This document shows positions 27,581-41,600 of a stretch of DNA of 64,000 nucleotides, piece after piece. The position numbers and the translations under genes are program-made. Positions within the stretch are counted from its first letter, which is position 1; every line of letters begins with the position of its first letter. The stretch comes from Sipunculus nudus (Eukaryota; Annelida; Sipuncula; Golfingiida; Sipunculidae), in NCBI GenBank assembly GCA_026874595.1, contig CM049318.1:13931241-13995240 (forward strand). Reading direction: 5' to 3'. The notes beneath the pieces were generated by a model. It was not told the origin of the DNA. It saw only the letters and a list, made by a program, of their open reading frames with translations, and did no database searches.

Positions 27581-29850
27581 GACCACTTTATGGCTAAAAT
27601 TATATTTGAATAATGTGTTAGAATTGAAGAATTCAACCTCCTGTTAAGCCACTGGTGAAAATCAGTAATTTAAAGTTCACACTGACAGGATTCATACTGA
27701 ACCATTAGTCATTTCAATTCTTTTGAAAATGCTAGGTACATTGCTACATGTGGCCATCAGGTAATTCAGTAATAAGTAAATACTCTTAAAATTTCAGCTC
27801 ACTACATACGGAAATTTTACAAAAAAGTGAGAGAAATTTTAGAATAAATCTGAGGATATTATTTGGAAGGAAATAGGCATTAATTATTAATTTTTAAAGC
27901 TCCAAATATCAATGATTCAACAAGAAACATGTTGAACAAAACCCTCTGACAGCTAAAATTTTTCTTTTCTTTACACCTACTATAGCTTTGAATTGTGAGC
28001 AATGCCACAAGTTTCATGAATGTTTTATTCTGTCACCACTCCAATGTGGCTTGTTATGATCTCCACCAATGGCTGTGCCATGAAAGGTTTTAATACTGCA
28101 CTAGCTGACAGAATACATATCCATAATAATACATAATTATACACAGACAAAAACTATGCAGGGACTGAAAGGCCTGTCTCACATAGGAGCAATATTTATG
28201 CTTCCTGTTTCCGTGTTTCTGTTTGATTTCAAGAGAACAATTAAGGGCCTTGATCAACACAGAGGTGACAAGCTCAAATCCGAAAGTCACCGACACTCCA
28301 TGCTTTGGCAGTGATAACCTAGAGGCAATCAATAATGATAAATAAATGAGCTAATGCTCTTCCCCGCATATGTTAGGACGGTACATTACCCCTGGGTTTG
28401 CTGTCCTTTAGGGAAATACTTTGCCCATGCATGCAGACGGAACCTCATAGACTTGTCAATTTTTGTGTTTTACGGTCCGCAGCAAAGTAGCACAAGACAC
28501 TTAAGTAACGTGATTTACGTTCGTCACTTAAATCATACCCAAGACAAGATCCCGCTTCTTACACCAAATTACCCAAAGGGGCTTGTTAAATAACTCTTGG
28601 GGCATTTTTTTTGGCCAAAATAAACACATCCTACATCTGTCCTTTAGTTATTTAGTAATAATAGCCAAGACTGAAGAAGATGGACACTGTCTTGTCTCCT
28701 CCACTGACCAATATATATTTTTTTGTAATTATATTAATAAAATCTCGGGATCACACTAAAACCCTTGATAGTAAAACTAGTGTAAAAGACGCCTGTTAAA
28801 TTCCAAACTGCTGGAATGACTTTTGAGACAGCCAAGCCATGACTAGCCTCCTTTGCAAATGAAGGACCCCATTGTGGAGTAATGCACCACCTGAAATTCA
28901 AGTATAATGGGCAGGTGTTAAATATATGATGATCTTACACAATCCAAAAGGACTGCTAAGACAGTCAAGTAGGCCAAAACAGGTTACTTTATTATCTATA
29001 ATCTCCACTTGTGGTTCACCAGTGAATAAATATGTTTCATTTTGTCCTCAGAACCATTCATGCTTTCTTATGCATACATTACTACTTTTAAACCAACATT
29101 ATCTAAACCGTACTTAAACATTATCCTGCATCTGGCTAGGTTTAAAAAGATTAATGTTTGACCAAAATAACTAATAAAACTAAACATGTACACAAAGTCT
29201 TTCTTACATTAATTTGCCTATCATCACACAAATTAATACAAATTGCCAACTTACACTGTAAACATGCAGTGTAAAGTAGATTAAACCATATATATGGGAT
29301 GCTAGATAGAAAACTTAGTATCAGAGAACACTTGCATGGGTAACAGATATATATGATTAGATTATATCATGATAACACACTTTAGCATCATGATGATAAT
29401 ACACTTAGTAACTAACCCTGTGAGCGGCTGGGACCCCATGAGCCAAGGAGTCATGCAGTAAAAAGACGAGATATAGGACCAAATGTAATTCATATCAAAG
29501 AGGACAGGTCTCTACACAATAGGAACTAGCCATTCTGGGCTGATTGTGTGGACAGATAAAACAGCATGTGTTGTCAGTATCAATTTGCGGGCACTAGATC
29601 ATGGACCAAAAATCCAGCATCAGTCCACCTGGTACCAAGCCAACACAGGCAATTCGTGTGCACTATAGTCAAAGAACGGAATGAAGGAATTAATTATAAG
29701 TATGTTCATGATAAGTATGTTCAAATATGATGAATATACGTTCAATGTTATCTATGACTATTTTTAAAGAATGTGCCCAAGTGTTTAAACTTTGAATAAT
29801 AAGTAGCAAGCTTTACCAGCAGAATGGTGGTCTTATAGTAGTATAAAACC
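27581..29850. other. No gene recognised
   Basis: Short frames on both strands (28090-28332 minus, 28354-28593 plus) lack family motifs and compatible splice sites. Confidence 0.4.
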
Positions 29851-30345
29851 TAGTGTTGGGATCGATGATCAATTATAATAAATAATCAATTGACTGATGC
29901 AGATCAGACAATCTGATGATCAATCTTGCATTACCTAAATCAATAACAGCTTTCCACAAAGGTTAGGCTTTGTAATGATCAAATGTAGGCTTTCAAAAAA
30001 ATGTTTGCTAACAAACTTTTTTAACCATCTGTGGTTACAAGTGATAGATTCTATAACTATACACATACATGAAGGCTATGGAGTTATTAAGTATATTAGC
30101 CAATATTAGGCCTATATACCAACTAAGAGGATGTACAGGTCTATATAATAAATTGGTTTACTGTCTGGCAGAAAGGTATTTTTGCCCTGCCCATGGCAGA
30201 AACAAGACAGAAAACCATTCTGTGGGACTTCTTCCATGCAGAAATACCTTCCTGCCAGGCAGAAATGGCTGATAAAGTCTCCTAGAGGTCAACAAATTTT
30301 AAATGTTGACTGATCATGAAATTACAAATGATTCCCAACACTTCT
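29851..30345. mobile_element. Possible inverted-repeat element (TAGTGTTGGG ends)
   Basis: TAGTGTTGGGATCGATGATC at the left faces AGTGTTGGGAATC (minus strand) at 30332-30344. The interior has a diverged inverted pair around 30163-30268 (CTGGCAGAAAGGTATTT / CTGGCAGGAAGGTATTT). No target duplication was found. Confidence 0.4.
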
Positions 30346-33300
30346 CAAAAGCAAGTAATAATCAGTCATCTGTTGCTTATATGCTGTTGATGAACGATTA
30401 CAATAAAGGAAGCAACTCTCAACACTAATTATGGCAAATCATTGTGTATAATGTGTCCCAAACACAGTGGTTCCACTGTATTGCCATTTACACAAACCCT
30501 GATGTTCCCTCTAAGCTGGTTGTACTTTTAAAAATTGGCATTTCATAAAAAAATTGTCAAATGAAATTAATTTAATTAATAAAACAAGGCATTTATTAAC
30601 CAAAATGAAACTCAAACTTGCAAATTATGTAATTCCATAATTGCCAGCACAAAAACTGTTTAAGGTCCTACTCTTGGTATTAACAGTACGAAGAGCCATG
30701 TGTCAGATAAACATTAAATTTTATTAAGTTCCAATAAACCAAACTGTGGTGAGACTATAATATTATGTAACCTAACCACAATGAAGGAAATAAAGCTTCT
30801 TCCAGGCCATCTAGCAAACAGTCATGTACCAATTTCTAAACCACTTGCTCTCACATCCTATTTGGTATATAACTGGAATATTATACCAATTGTCAAAGTC
30901 CAACAGTGAATGGTAAAAACAAATTGTCAAACTTAAATTTAATCTTCTCTGCAGATGTCATCAGCTTTTTTTAAAATTTTTATCTCAAACTGCATTGCTC
31001 TCACATTTTGAATTTAGCATTTATTATAGGTTTATAATTACAGATGCACCAAAGAATATGCAACTGAAGGGCATCCAGTGCAGACAGAGATATATATGAG
31101 ATTTCCATCTCACATTTTATCCCAGTCGGATTTCCCATCCCATGAGTGATACAGAGAAGAGCTGACATCAGCTTCCTCTCACTGATGAGACGTTTCATGT
31201 TGTATACAAATTCACAAATTGAGGCTGACCAGACTGAGAACACTATGATTCCCAGCTGTAGATAAGAGGCTCACTCACATGGTGTTAATAGGTGCTGCTT
31301 CTGTTACTGACCCCCTGCCATCCTACTCCTCCTCATCCAAAGACCCTTATTGATGAGGGGATGCTGCTATCAACTACCACCACTTTCATCACAGTGTGAA
31401 TCCAAATATCATGTTCTGGATGACCTATGATGACCTTTTGTGTATATGGTGAGATTGGTCAAATAAGCACCATGAACTTTGCCAGTTCCATTTTTGCTGT
31501 TTCTGTAAGGGATATTAGTGCCAAGGGAGTATATTGGAATGTTGTTTGCCATCAGCTTAGGATTTTGATAACAAATGGCAAGACAATATGCAATGACGAC
31601 CTGGTAATTTAATGCCACTGGCACAGAGCAATACTGGTTTGATGTCTTTGATCTTATGAACGATTAATAGTTAAAATATGTGGGTGTGTGTCAGAATGAA
31701 TCCACAACATATATGACGATTTTAAAATCAAATTTATTATATATGTCATCCTTTGAAATAACCATTCTAACAGCAAAACAGCTCTATGGAAATTCAGTAC
31801 TACTGCATTAATATTACATTTGATTTTTAATTTTTTTATTCAATTATAAAACAGCTGCACAAATTGTAAGTGATTTTTATGTATGTTTGCTTGACACTGT
31901 TACCCTAGAATTGCTGTGATACTTATAAAACACAGATAAATATTGGGTATTTCCTCACTATTTAGACCTCAAACAATTTCTCCTTGAGATCCAGGGTGCT
32001 AAGGCAAACATACAGTGATCAACCCTAAAATCAGTAAAATGTGTAGGCCAATGTTCACAAAGTGCTCGGCTTTCTTCAAACAGGTGACATTCTCAAACAT
32101 GAAACACAAAATGCCTGTTTCTGATCCTTTGAAGAAAGATTGCTTATGACTGGCCCAGAAATGGGACTAAGTTGCAGAGATACAAGGAAAGAAACGATGG
32201 CACACCCGATCTGCAAAATTAAGCTAAAATACAGGCTAAACAGCTGTTTTTTTTAATATCACTAACTAATAAAACTGTTTTAATATTTTCATATTAAACA
32301 GAAATTTAATTCATAAAGATTCATTTGGAATTATTTTTTAATAACTTGGTCTGAAGTGAACTTTAAGGGAAAAAGCTTATGAAGGCTGTGGTGTATGTAC
32401 TATGTATGTACACATATACACTGAACTTGGTATAAATAACAGTGTAAATAATGCACAGTGAAGTAGATGTGAGGTCAAAAGGATCAATGTTCAGTCTCAC
32501 TGTATCATAAACTGGTGTAACCTCAGCTCCTAGCTGAATCCTAAAATCCTTCAGAGTGAACAATAGTGCATTAATTATCATGAACCGTTACTTCAAAGTT
32601 TAAAAAGTAAATACTGCAATAATCAGTACAGAAAAGCAAAATCATTGTTATTAAAATTGGTCATACCTGAAACTTCATGAGATATGCTTTTTTCTTTAAT
32701 TTGTACAGTGAAAGTAACATAACACTGATATATAACAACTGACTGTTACATACACACACACAGTGAAAAGCATGCATGCTCATTTGATAATTAAGGACCT
32801 GTTGCCATATAAAATATCCTTCTTAATCAAACTGATCTTAAATTTAATATCATGAAATCAGCTTTGCTGTCTTTGCAACGTTATGAAAGTTCTACAATAA
32901 TCAAATAGTTATAACAAAATGATTTTTTGCCTCCTCTTATTTGAAAAAGATCCCAACAACAAGTGCAGAATAAATCAGCAAAAAAGGATAACGACCCATT
33001 CTAAATTTCTAGTGTCAGTCTTCAGTGGACGTTGACATTTTTTTTATTTTTTTTTATTTATCTAAAATGGCATAGTATTTATATATATCAAAACATAATG
33101 AATAGATAACCATCCATCATGTGAATTGAATTCTGCATTTTGGCTGACTTGGCTGGTGGTCCTTCTTATCTTACAAAGTACAAAACAAATAATGAAATTT
33201 CCCTGGACCATGCTATCACATTACTGTTCATGAATATTTATGATCCTTGGGATCAAACATGCAATGACCTGATCTTATTGGATTTCTAACCACATATTAA

Positions 33301-35361
33301 ACTACTCAGTATGAAAAACTGAGTCCATAAAGAAACACAAAAGGTTATACATAATTAACCCTCATTATAACTTGAATTCCAACCATCTTTTCATCAAATG
33401 ACTTGGTGGTGGAGCCTGGTGCATCATAAATGAGGAAAAAACCACAAAGATCAACCAAAGGCTACATTTTAATCAATCTTAAACTTTGTGGAATGAAAGG
33501 GGCGAAGCTGAACCCAGAATCATGAACCTAAATGATACTCCACTGATGACTGTAAATAGTATAATTAAGCTTATTCTTTTGACTAAAAGTTCTGGGATCA
33601 ATGAACAAATTGAATATTGTGTCATGCTGATTCTGGACACCACAAAGATGAAACATACCACTCAGTAAATTTAGTGCAACAGATCATCATTTATCTGAAC
33701 ACGTATTATCCATGACCGAAAACTAAAAACAAAACTTTCTTGATTTATAAATCTGAAATCCAAAACTGTTGAAACAATGAAAAAAAAATATCTGAAAGTT
33801 TGGTTACTTTGGTATAAAAAAATAACTCTGACTAAATGTACAGATATTAGCAGTGATACATGTAATACTGCCAGGTTAATTGGTGGTAGATGTAGAAATA
33901 AGTTAACCAGAACAAACCCAAGTTACCTAAAACCCTAATTGTTGAAATAACTGAAATATCAGGACACTGATTGATTCTTTTTTCAGGGTGGTGAATCCTG
34001 GTTCAATCCCACACCAAATCATTTGGTACAATTTTACAATGGGTGCAACCCTAATATTTAGAATGAATAGGAATGCCTGGCACCTAATAGTAACACTGGT
34101 GTTTAATAATGTTAATATGTTCTCTTCTATCTTATGTGATACATATATTGCTAGTACCGGTATCTTAACTTGCCTTATTTTTCTTAGCCTCGCCCCATTT
34201 AGACAGTTTATTGAACCACAAATTATGGCATAATGTTGCACCTATTGTAAAATCGCTCCATCATTTGTACAATGATCATTCACCTGGTGTAAAACCTTTA
34301 GTCCCCAACTGTTTTGACAAATGAAACTCTTATGATTTAGCAGGATTGCATGGTTTTAGCCACCCACTTCTTAAAACCGGTGAAGAATGGAACTGAGTGG
34401 TTCAGAAGAGTGAAACTTAACAATGTACAATCATGGTCTGCTGACTCAAAGTTACTTTATCTAAACAAGTCTCCTGAAACTGTTATCATCACAAGTAAAT
34501 CATGCAAACAGCTTCAAAGTTAATGAAAATTTTAAGGCAATGAATATGTATTGAATATTACAGGTTCTATTACATTGACCATAAATCACTGTAACCCGAG
34601 TTTAACAATCAATGCATCAATGAGATATCACAGTTGACAGCTTAAGGGATTTTATTTAATAATTTCATTCAAAATTAATTTAAATGTGAGGAAAATTTAA
34701 TAACATGGATGAAAGTTTGTTTAAATGATATTATTTTTTTAATGAATGGCACAGAATTTTAAATCAATACATGATTAAATTATAATAATTAATCAAATAT
34801 GATTAAGGTGAATTTAAGTTGACTTGTTTACTGTCTGACAATCTTGGGTCAATAAATATATAGTCACCTGCAATATTTTATCCTTATAACTATTTGGTTT
34901 AATGGGAAATGAAGAACGTCTTATTAACTCTAAAATGTCCAAAGAAAAGACAAGAAAAAAACAACAACAAATCAAAAGGGGGCATTAATCATCTTTCTGT
35001 TTTGAAAATAGATGAGTCTCATCGTCATGTCAATGAGAATTTAAAAATTCTCATCTTGATATCAGCCTTATCTTCTGACTTACTGTACTTATCTTATTGA
35101 ACAGAACCCTGACTGCCAAATACAGTACACCACTTGACACATATCAATCTGATAAGTTCAATCATCCGTCACCGTATCACTGACAGTATCACGGCCTCGC
35201 AAGCCTAAAGCGAAACTCCGCCTACCCAAGGACCACATGATAAATTATGCGCAAAGGCTTATCAAAACGGGGTACAACACTGCATGTGAAAATGAAACAT
35301 TACAATTTGAATTTTGAATAGAAAATTCGATTGTCAAGTTAGAGGCTGGGAGAGTACTTAC
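30346..35361. other. No confident gene; probable intron of the minus-strand gene
   Basis: AT-rich. A minus-strand stretch at about 31001-31252 follows an acceptor (TTATCTACAG) and has a hydrophobic start, but has no donor or known motif. The 104-codon minus frame at 33927-34241 is also unrecognised. Confidence 0.4.
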
Positions 35362-35466
35362 AGGTTTTTTCTTTCGTCCGCTGTAGTCCTTTCGCTCAGA
35401 TGGCATAGATCCAAATCTCATTGAGTGAAAGCAGCAGGCAAGGATGGAATTATGGGACGGCCTCAT
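35362..35466 (-). CDS. First coding exon of an unidentified minus-strand gene
   Basis: On the minus strand an open frame from an ATG at 35466 reads 35 codons to a strong donor CCT|GTAAGTACT. It contains two further in-frame ATGs and ends MPSERKDYSGRKKKP, a polar, lysine-rich N-terminus. The exon abuts the divergent promoter. I do not recognise the protein. No convincing second exon was found in the 35 kb to the left, so the gene has either long introns with short exons or a non-coding first exon. Confidence 0.38.
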
Positions 35467-35500
35467 TTCCGCTTCCGTTTTAGGATGGCGGGGAATTTGT
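35455..35500. promoter_or_regulatory. Divergent TATA-less promoter core (ETS and YY1 type motifs)
   Basis: Two adjacent ETS-type sites are present (CGGAAA and CGGAAG on the minus strand, 35466-35477), followed by GATGGCGG at 35484-35491, a YY1-like motif typical of sequence just downstream of TATA-less start sites. No TATA box is visible. The stretch is less AT-rich than its surroundings. BARD1 starts about 80 bases to the right, and a minus-strand open exon with a strong donor starts on the left, so it probably drives both genes. Motif matches are by eye. Confidence 0.5.
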
Positions 35501-35606
35501 TATGAAACAGAAGAGCTGTCAAACTGTGAAGTTCCGAAGAAAGTTTTATTCCCCATTGACAGACCATGTGGACAAACACACATCAAGCACTCTCACACCT
35601 CAATGA
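35485..35606 (+). promoter_or_regulatory. Two upstream ORFs in the BARD1 leader
   Basis: If transcription starts in the ETS/YY1 core, the leader holds a 6-codon uORF (35485-35505, MAGNLL then stop) and a second uORF from 35502 to 35606 (34 codons plus stop) that overlaps the BARD1 start in another frame. Overlapping uORFs usually lower translation of the main frame. Whether both ATGs are in the mRNA depends on the unmapped start site. Confidence 0.35.
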
Positions 35607-35627
35607 TCTGTTACACTGTTCCATTTG
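35566..35627 (+). CDS. BARD1: BARD1 coding exon 1 (residues 1-21, first RING cysteines)
   Basis: It encodes MWTNTHQALSHLNDLLHCSI plus two bases of C21. This aligns with the human helix and first zinc pair (RAALDRLEKLLRCSRC). The donor ATTTG|GTAAGA is strong. Codon C21 is split TG|T, exactly after the second RING cysteine, as in human exon 1. The frame is easy to miss because two other frames are open across the exon. Confidence 0.93.
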
Positions 35628-38600
35628 GTAAGAACAAGATTTCAAACAGTTTTATGAAAAAATCGTAACTAGTGAATCAAACTGAACAGTGAAATAGTGA
35701 AATCAGACTGTATGATGTGTATCAACTATCAAGTATCATACTATATTCATAGTGTATGTCAACAGATAGGCCTAGCACCCAACCTCTCATACTACGCTAC
35801 GCTGTGCGAGATCCCTAGAACTAGTAGAAGATGATTTGAGGAAACTGGAGACATTCCACATGACAATTAAATTCTTATATTTCGTTTGAAAATGTATTTG
35901 TTATCCAATAAAGATATTATTATCAAATAAACATATAACATACCACTTAGACAGTGTCTGTCCACTTTTAAATGTTGATTAGAAGAATATGTATTATCCT
36001 AATAAAACGATGATACACAGGGAACGATGTCTGCCTGTGTAACCAGTGGTAACGGGCCGTGTTGGCTCAGCGAGCAAAGGTCACACAGTTCATTGTTTCA
36101 GATTCTGAGACAGTTTCAAGTGCAAGGGTTGCAAAGTTTTAAAAGTGAGTCTTTGTTACATACTAAAACATAATATTTAGCTGAATTTCTTGGTCATTCG
36201 AATAAAGTACTATATCTCCCTTAGATTACTTACAGTTTCCTTGTCATAAACGCACTATTTGATTTTACACAATTTTTTTTCCGACAAGGGTTTGAAGTTC
36301 TCCAGTTTACTCTGAAGCTTTTTATGCGGCGGTATCCTGGATACTGCGGCATTTAATGCAGTTAGTCAACAGACAACACGTAAGGTACAGCCTCACTGCC
36401 CTCGGCTCAGGCCACATCCTCACACTCCGGCATAGTCCATTCCTGGACCCCTTTGTCCTATGTAAGAAATCTGTTGTCAGTCTGGACAACAGGTCTAACG
36501 AATTGGATGATAGGGTCAGGGACGGACTTAATCTGGCACAACTCCTTCAGTCCTTGATTCAAGGATTGAAATCTTAATGAAACTTTGAAAGCAAAAATAA
36601 CAGTTTAAAATCTAAAACAGATAGATCTTGTATGATGTAGAGTTTGGGGGTGGGGTAATATTGTTCCTTAAGAAATCAGAACAATGCCATTTTCTGGGTT
36701 TCATTTCAAACCTTATGAACAGTAGATGTGTTAAGACCAACTGCACACTGGACACACAACCTCTAAGGCTCAATGAAAGAGAGACGGTGGAGTTTCACCA
36801 GGGTACTAATCTCTCACACTACCCAGGTAATATCAGACACCCCGCTAAATGGCAAAATCCAGAGCCAGGATTGCCAGTTGCATCATGGAAAACTGATGCT
36901 GACATCTGGTTCAGATTAAAATATTATGACATATTACAGAGCAGGAATAATATAAGAATATTAAAACAGATCAAATTCCAGTATTTTTTATATCATTTAT
37001 AATGCTGAACCTAGTAAAAGCTTGATTTCAGTACAAATTCCACCCAAAACATTTTATTGTATTTTTTTACTCATAATCTAAAATTGTGTTTGCACATTAT
37101 ACCTTCTGTTCCAGTGTAAAGACTGAAATTATGTTATTTCTGTACATTACTGTATGATTGGAAAATGTTCAACCTTCAGAGAGCTAATACTTCTCGCAAA
37201 CTGACTCAGGGGAGCGGTCAGTAATGTTTCAACAAATTTCAAAAGGCAAGTATTGCATTACACAATAAGTGGGAGGTAACTGTGAGAAAAGAAGTTGGGG
37301 AAGTTTCTTCATTTTTAACAATTAAAAAGTGGCCCAGGTTCTACAGTTGCACCAATATGGGAACACTTTGTCTGTCTAGGTGGGGGGAAAAGAATATAGC
37401 AAATGTAAGCTATGTGGTAATCAACAACTTTCCAAAGCTGACACCGTGATCTGACTAAAAATACCTCATGCCAAATGTGCCACAGCAGTGTTTGTAACAG
37501 ACTTGGAAGTAACACTGCCAGTATTAAGCACTTCTTCTGCTTTTGGATGTTAAAGGGACAGACAGAGCTGGACTACTGAAGAACCTGATATTCAAACAAA
37601 CCTGAGATTAACCTAAATCATCATGATTATATTGCACAGATCTGTACATTAAAAATTAGTGAATTAAGATTTTAGGATTCAACAGAGAATCAGAGAAAGA
37701 ACTGTACATACCAAGGAAATTATTTGGCATGCAGAACACTTGTGATAAAAAACTTCATTTTTTGGTTTAAATTGTAGTTATTTTGATGTTTTTAATCAAA
37801 TGATTTTTTTATCTTGTTTGCTGACTGGTTGTACTTTCATTATTTATGCATCCACTAAAATGTGCCACTTAAACATTTTTCAGTCAGGCCAGCTGAGGTT
37901 TCTACACTATTTCTACCATTTCAACCTGGTAGAAATGTATTTCTACCATTTTTACCCTTGTTTCTACCCATGGTAGGGTAGAAATACCTTTCTACCGGGT
38001 AGAAACCAAACCCTGTCTGCAAACACACTGGACATGGTAAACAAAGGAAATGAATTGTGATGTCTAATATCAACATGCTTGTGCAATTCCTGGGCTATTA
38101 ATTTAATTAAATATAACACTTAAAGGGGTCCAATCACCTATCTGACTTTTATAAACTAAAGAAAACCTCTTGGAGCGATTATAAAAATAGGCCAGAAAAT
38201 ATGGATATCACTGCACACAGGCTTCTTGTTTTGTTAATATAGATGTGTGTACAATATGTGGGGGCCCGCCAAAATCATCAAAACAAATTCAACATGGGCA
38301 TCTGGCAGTAAGTCTGATAAGCCAGAGCTTTGCAAATGGCGTTTTGCAACAAGTGATATTTCTGCCTCTGCATATGCAACCTACCATCTTAGGTTACATG
38401 TTTTTTACCGTTTGTCAACATTGCTGTGTTTATAAACATGTTGAGAAACAAGTTCATACATCCTTCACAAAGGCTTTATAAGAACTTTTCACAACAAAAA
38501 TACCCTTAGACCATTAATATATACACGGAGGAAGCCAGGAATCACATACTGTGGTTAGCTTTATATGCGCGAGGCTGAAATTTCGCGATTTTTCAATCTT

Positions 38601-41600
38601 TTATGTTTCGCGAGGGTTTCATTTTTGCAATCTCACCAGAACCCAAATATTTGGTAAAGCCATACCTGTATGTATTATACAATGAGAATAAGTCATGAGT
38701 TTTTGATATTTTTCTCATATAACGATGGGCCCGAACACAAAGCACAGGCAGTTTAGTTCAAATTAAGGGAAAGTTTTCCCTATACCTGCATGGATGTAAC
38801 TCATTATGACATTTCTCACTGTTCTAACCTATTCCTATACAAGTATTGGCTACAATAAATGAGAAGGACGTACTCCATTGGCCAAATATTCCTGAGGGTT
38901 TCATTTTTGCATTTATTTCCAATTCGCGAATATCGCGAAATTAAAACCCTCGTGAACAAAAAGGCAACCACAGTAAATTCTTTTTCAAAAGGTGGGTGAA
39001 TGGGCACCTTTAAGATCCACAGTGATTCTGATTCACTTTTCATTACTACATTAGAGGTAAATAAGTATGTCAGCCTATTGATTAAACTGCAATCAAATCA
39101 TATTCTTTGGATTGATTCGTTTTGGTATACTGTTGTTGCCTTAATATATGCAGGGTTTAAATTTCATGATTTTCACATGATTGTTTTCACGAGGGTTATA
39201 TTTTAGTGATCTGCCCGTAGTGTTAACTACACAGTGTAAATCCAATAAACTAATATGAATTAGTTATTAAATTGTTTGTGTGAAAATCATAAAAAATGGA
39301 TGAAGACTCAAGGCAACAATTTACATCTAACAAGTGGAAATTCTTTTTCATTATCGGCAGATTATTTGAGACATTTGATGAAATTATTTATTTAAGAAGA
39401 CTTTGATTCACTAGCAAGTAGTGACATACAAGGTCTGTAATTAATTTCTAATCAATAATTCAATATTTTGCTTTCTGATTTCCATTTGATGATGGTGCTT
39501 CTGATTCAAGAGGGTTTTATTTCTTAGATAATTTTCCTTAAAGAATATTGCAAATTTAAAACCCTTACAAGTTTTTCAAAAAGAAAACACTCTACATATA
39601 TTTTGCCTCTTATGTGTAACACCCAAAGTTCCTGTAAGCTGTCACATAGGATGGAGCACATGCAGTGTCAAAGCAATTCATTGTTGATGTATGCCTGATT
39701 GTTGGTGTACTTTTGACACATGCCAATGGATTATGTCATTTGCATAGAAGCAAAGATGTTGGTGACAAACAGGCAAAGGTCTTTGACTGGAATAGTTCTG
39801 TCAGACTTTGAAGTAGCTTTGCCTTTTTGCTCATGCAAAGCTGCCATTTGGAACCCCTTGGATTTTTGTTTCATGAAAACCAGGAAGTATCTTCAAAAGG
39901 CTAGGCAGTGTACAAGATTAGGAGAATAGAAGAAGAAAAGAAAGTGACCTTTTTAGAAAAATTTTTAGGACAGTGCACATATTTAGATTATATACAAAGT
40001 CTAATCTTCTTTTACTACATAATTATATAATAATTATGAAACTGGCAGATTGTGTTGATGTTCATTTGGTATTTTATGATATTTTTTGGTATTTTTTTCA
40101 AGTCTTTATGAACTGTTTCCACTCTTTTTATGTGATTATTTTATACATTTCAGTGACAAGGTGGTGTCCAATCCATGCACCTTGGGGAGCTGTGAGCACT
40201 TTTTCTGCAGGTAAATTGAATGTTAATTTCTTGTTGAATATGCATATTTTTATGTAAGGTTTTCCTCAAGGGCAAATTTTATCCATTGACGTGAGATTTG
40301 TTTATAAGCAGCCTGATTCTCTCACAAAGTCATTGTATTCTGAAGCTCAATTCATTATTTTCAAAAGTGTTAGAAAAGAAACATCAGAGACATTTAGAAA
40401 TACAATAAGAAATGAGTGAACCTTGAAAAAAAATTGAATTTTCCAAAGAATCCTCTCAACTTATGTTAAGTTGGGTGTACTTCCTATTTTTATAAGTGAT
40501 TCCAATTGATATCATTCCTTATCAACATTGTTTTAAAAAGGCTTTATCCTCTTGGAATTCAAAATTTAAAAAAAAGTTATGTCATATTAGATAGTACTTG
40601 TATTTCTACCATAAATATATTTAACAACAGGGGCTGAAATCATTTAAAGATGTTCATAAAATGATTTCTACCAAGTTTGGTTGGATCCACACAGTCATTA
40701 TTAGGTTGTAGGTTAGTGGAGAGCCTGAGGATTGTTAGTTTTTTTTTTTTAAATTTGAGCATTGTGAGATGGTTAACAACAAAAGATCATCACAGATTTC
40801 AGACCAAGTTCTTATATGGAGCCCAGAATTGCACTCTCCTTTGCTATTTATACTGGATCTGTCCCTTCTTCATATGTGCACTAAGACGCAATTTTGTCTT
40901 ACCTGACATGTTCTACAGTAACACCTAGTTTTGTGGAGACAAACAGACAAACACAAACAGACCAACTAACAAACACAGGTTAAAGCATAACCTCTATGAT
41001 AGAGGTAATAACAAAAAAATCAATCTTTTTTATGTATACAGATCATGTGTGGTGGAGGATGTGATTGGCAACCAGTGCCCAGTATGTGGTCTCCCATCAC
41101 ATGTCAAAGATGTCCAAGACAACAAGCAGCTAGCTACTGCTGTTTCCCTCTGTCGGCAGCTGGAGAAACTACTAGCAAGGGATGAAAAATTAGCAAACCA
41201 AGGTATGACAGACAGAAAAAAAAGCTCATATTCATATCATAAGGATTATTTCATGACATATCCTTTAGTATTTAAAAATGACATGCTGATGTTTAGGAAC
41301 TTAGAATGCAGCTGTTTTGGAACTGTAAGATAGAGGTGCAATTTACATTGATATATTTGAATACAACAAATATATTTAGGATGGGCCAACAAAGCCTGTC
41401 TTTATTATAAACACCGTTAAATAAGGGTCGCTCTGTAACAGGTTTCACTAATGTTCAACAGAGATGATTTCTCTGTAAAAAAAGTTTTCATTGATGTGTG
41501 AAACTTGTTCTGGATAAAGAATGTTAATTTTACAATAACCTCTGTTCTTATTATTTCTACAAAGTCTTAATTTCACTTTAGTACAGAAGGTTAATTTCAT

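Noticed and set aside
31001-31252. Possible exon of the minus-strand gene
   Set aside because: Acceptor present and start hydrophobic, but no donor, no known motif and no way to test linkage to 35362-35466.
39973-40257. 94-codon plus-strand frame
   Set aside because: It overlaps BARD1 exon 2 in the wrong frame; the RING cysteines and histidine appear only in the other frame.
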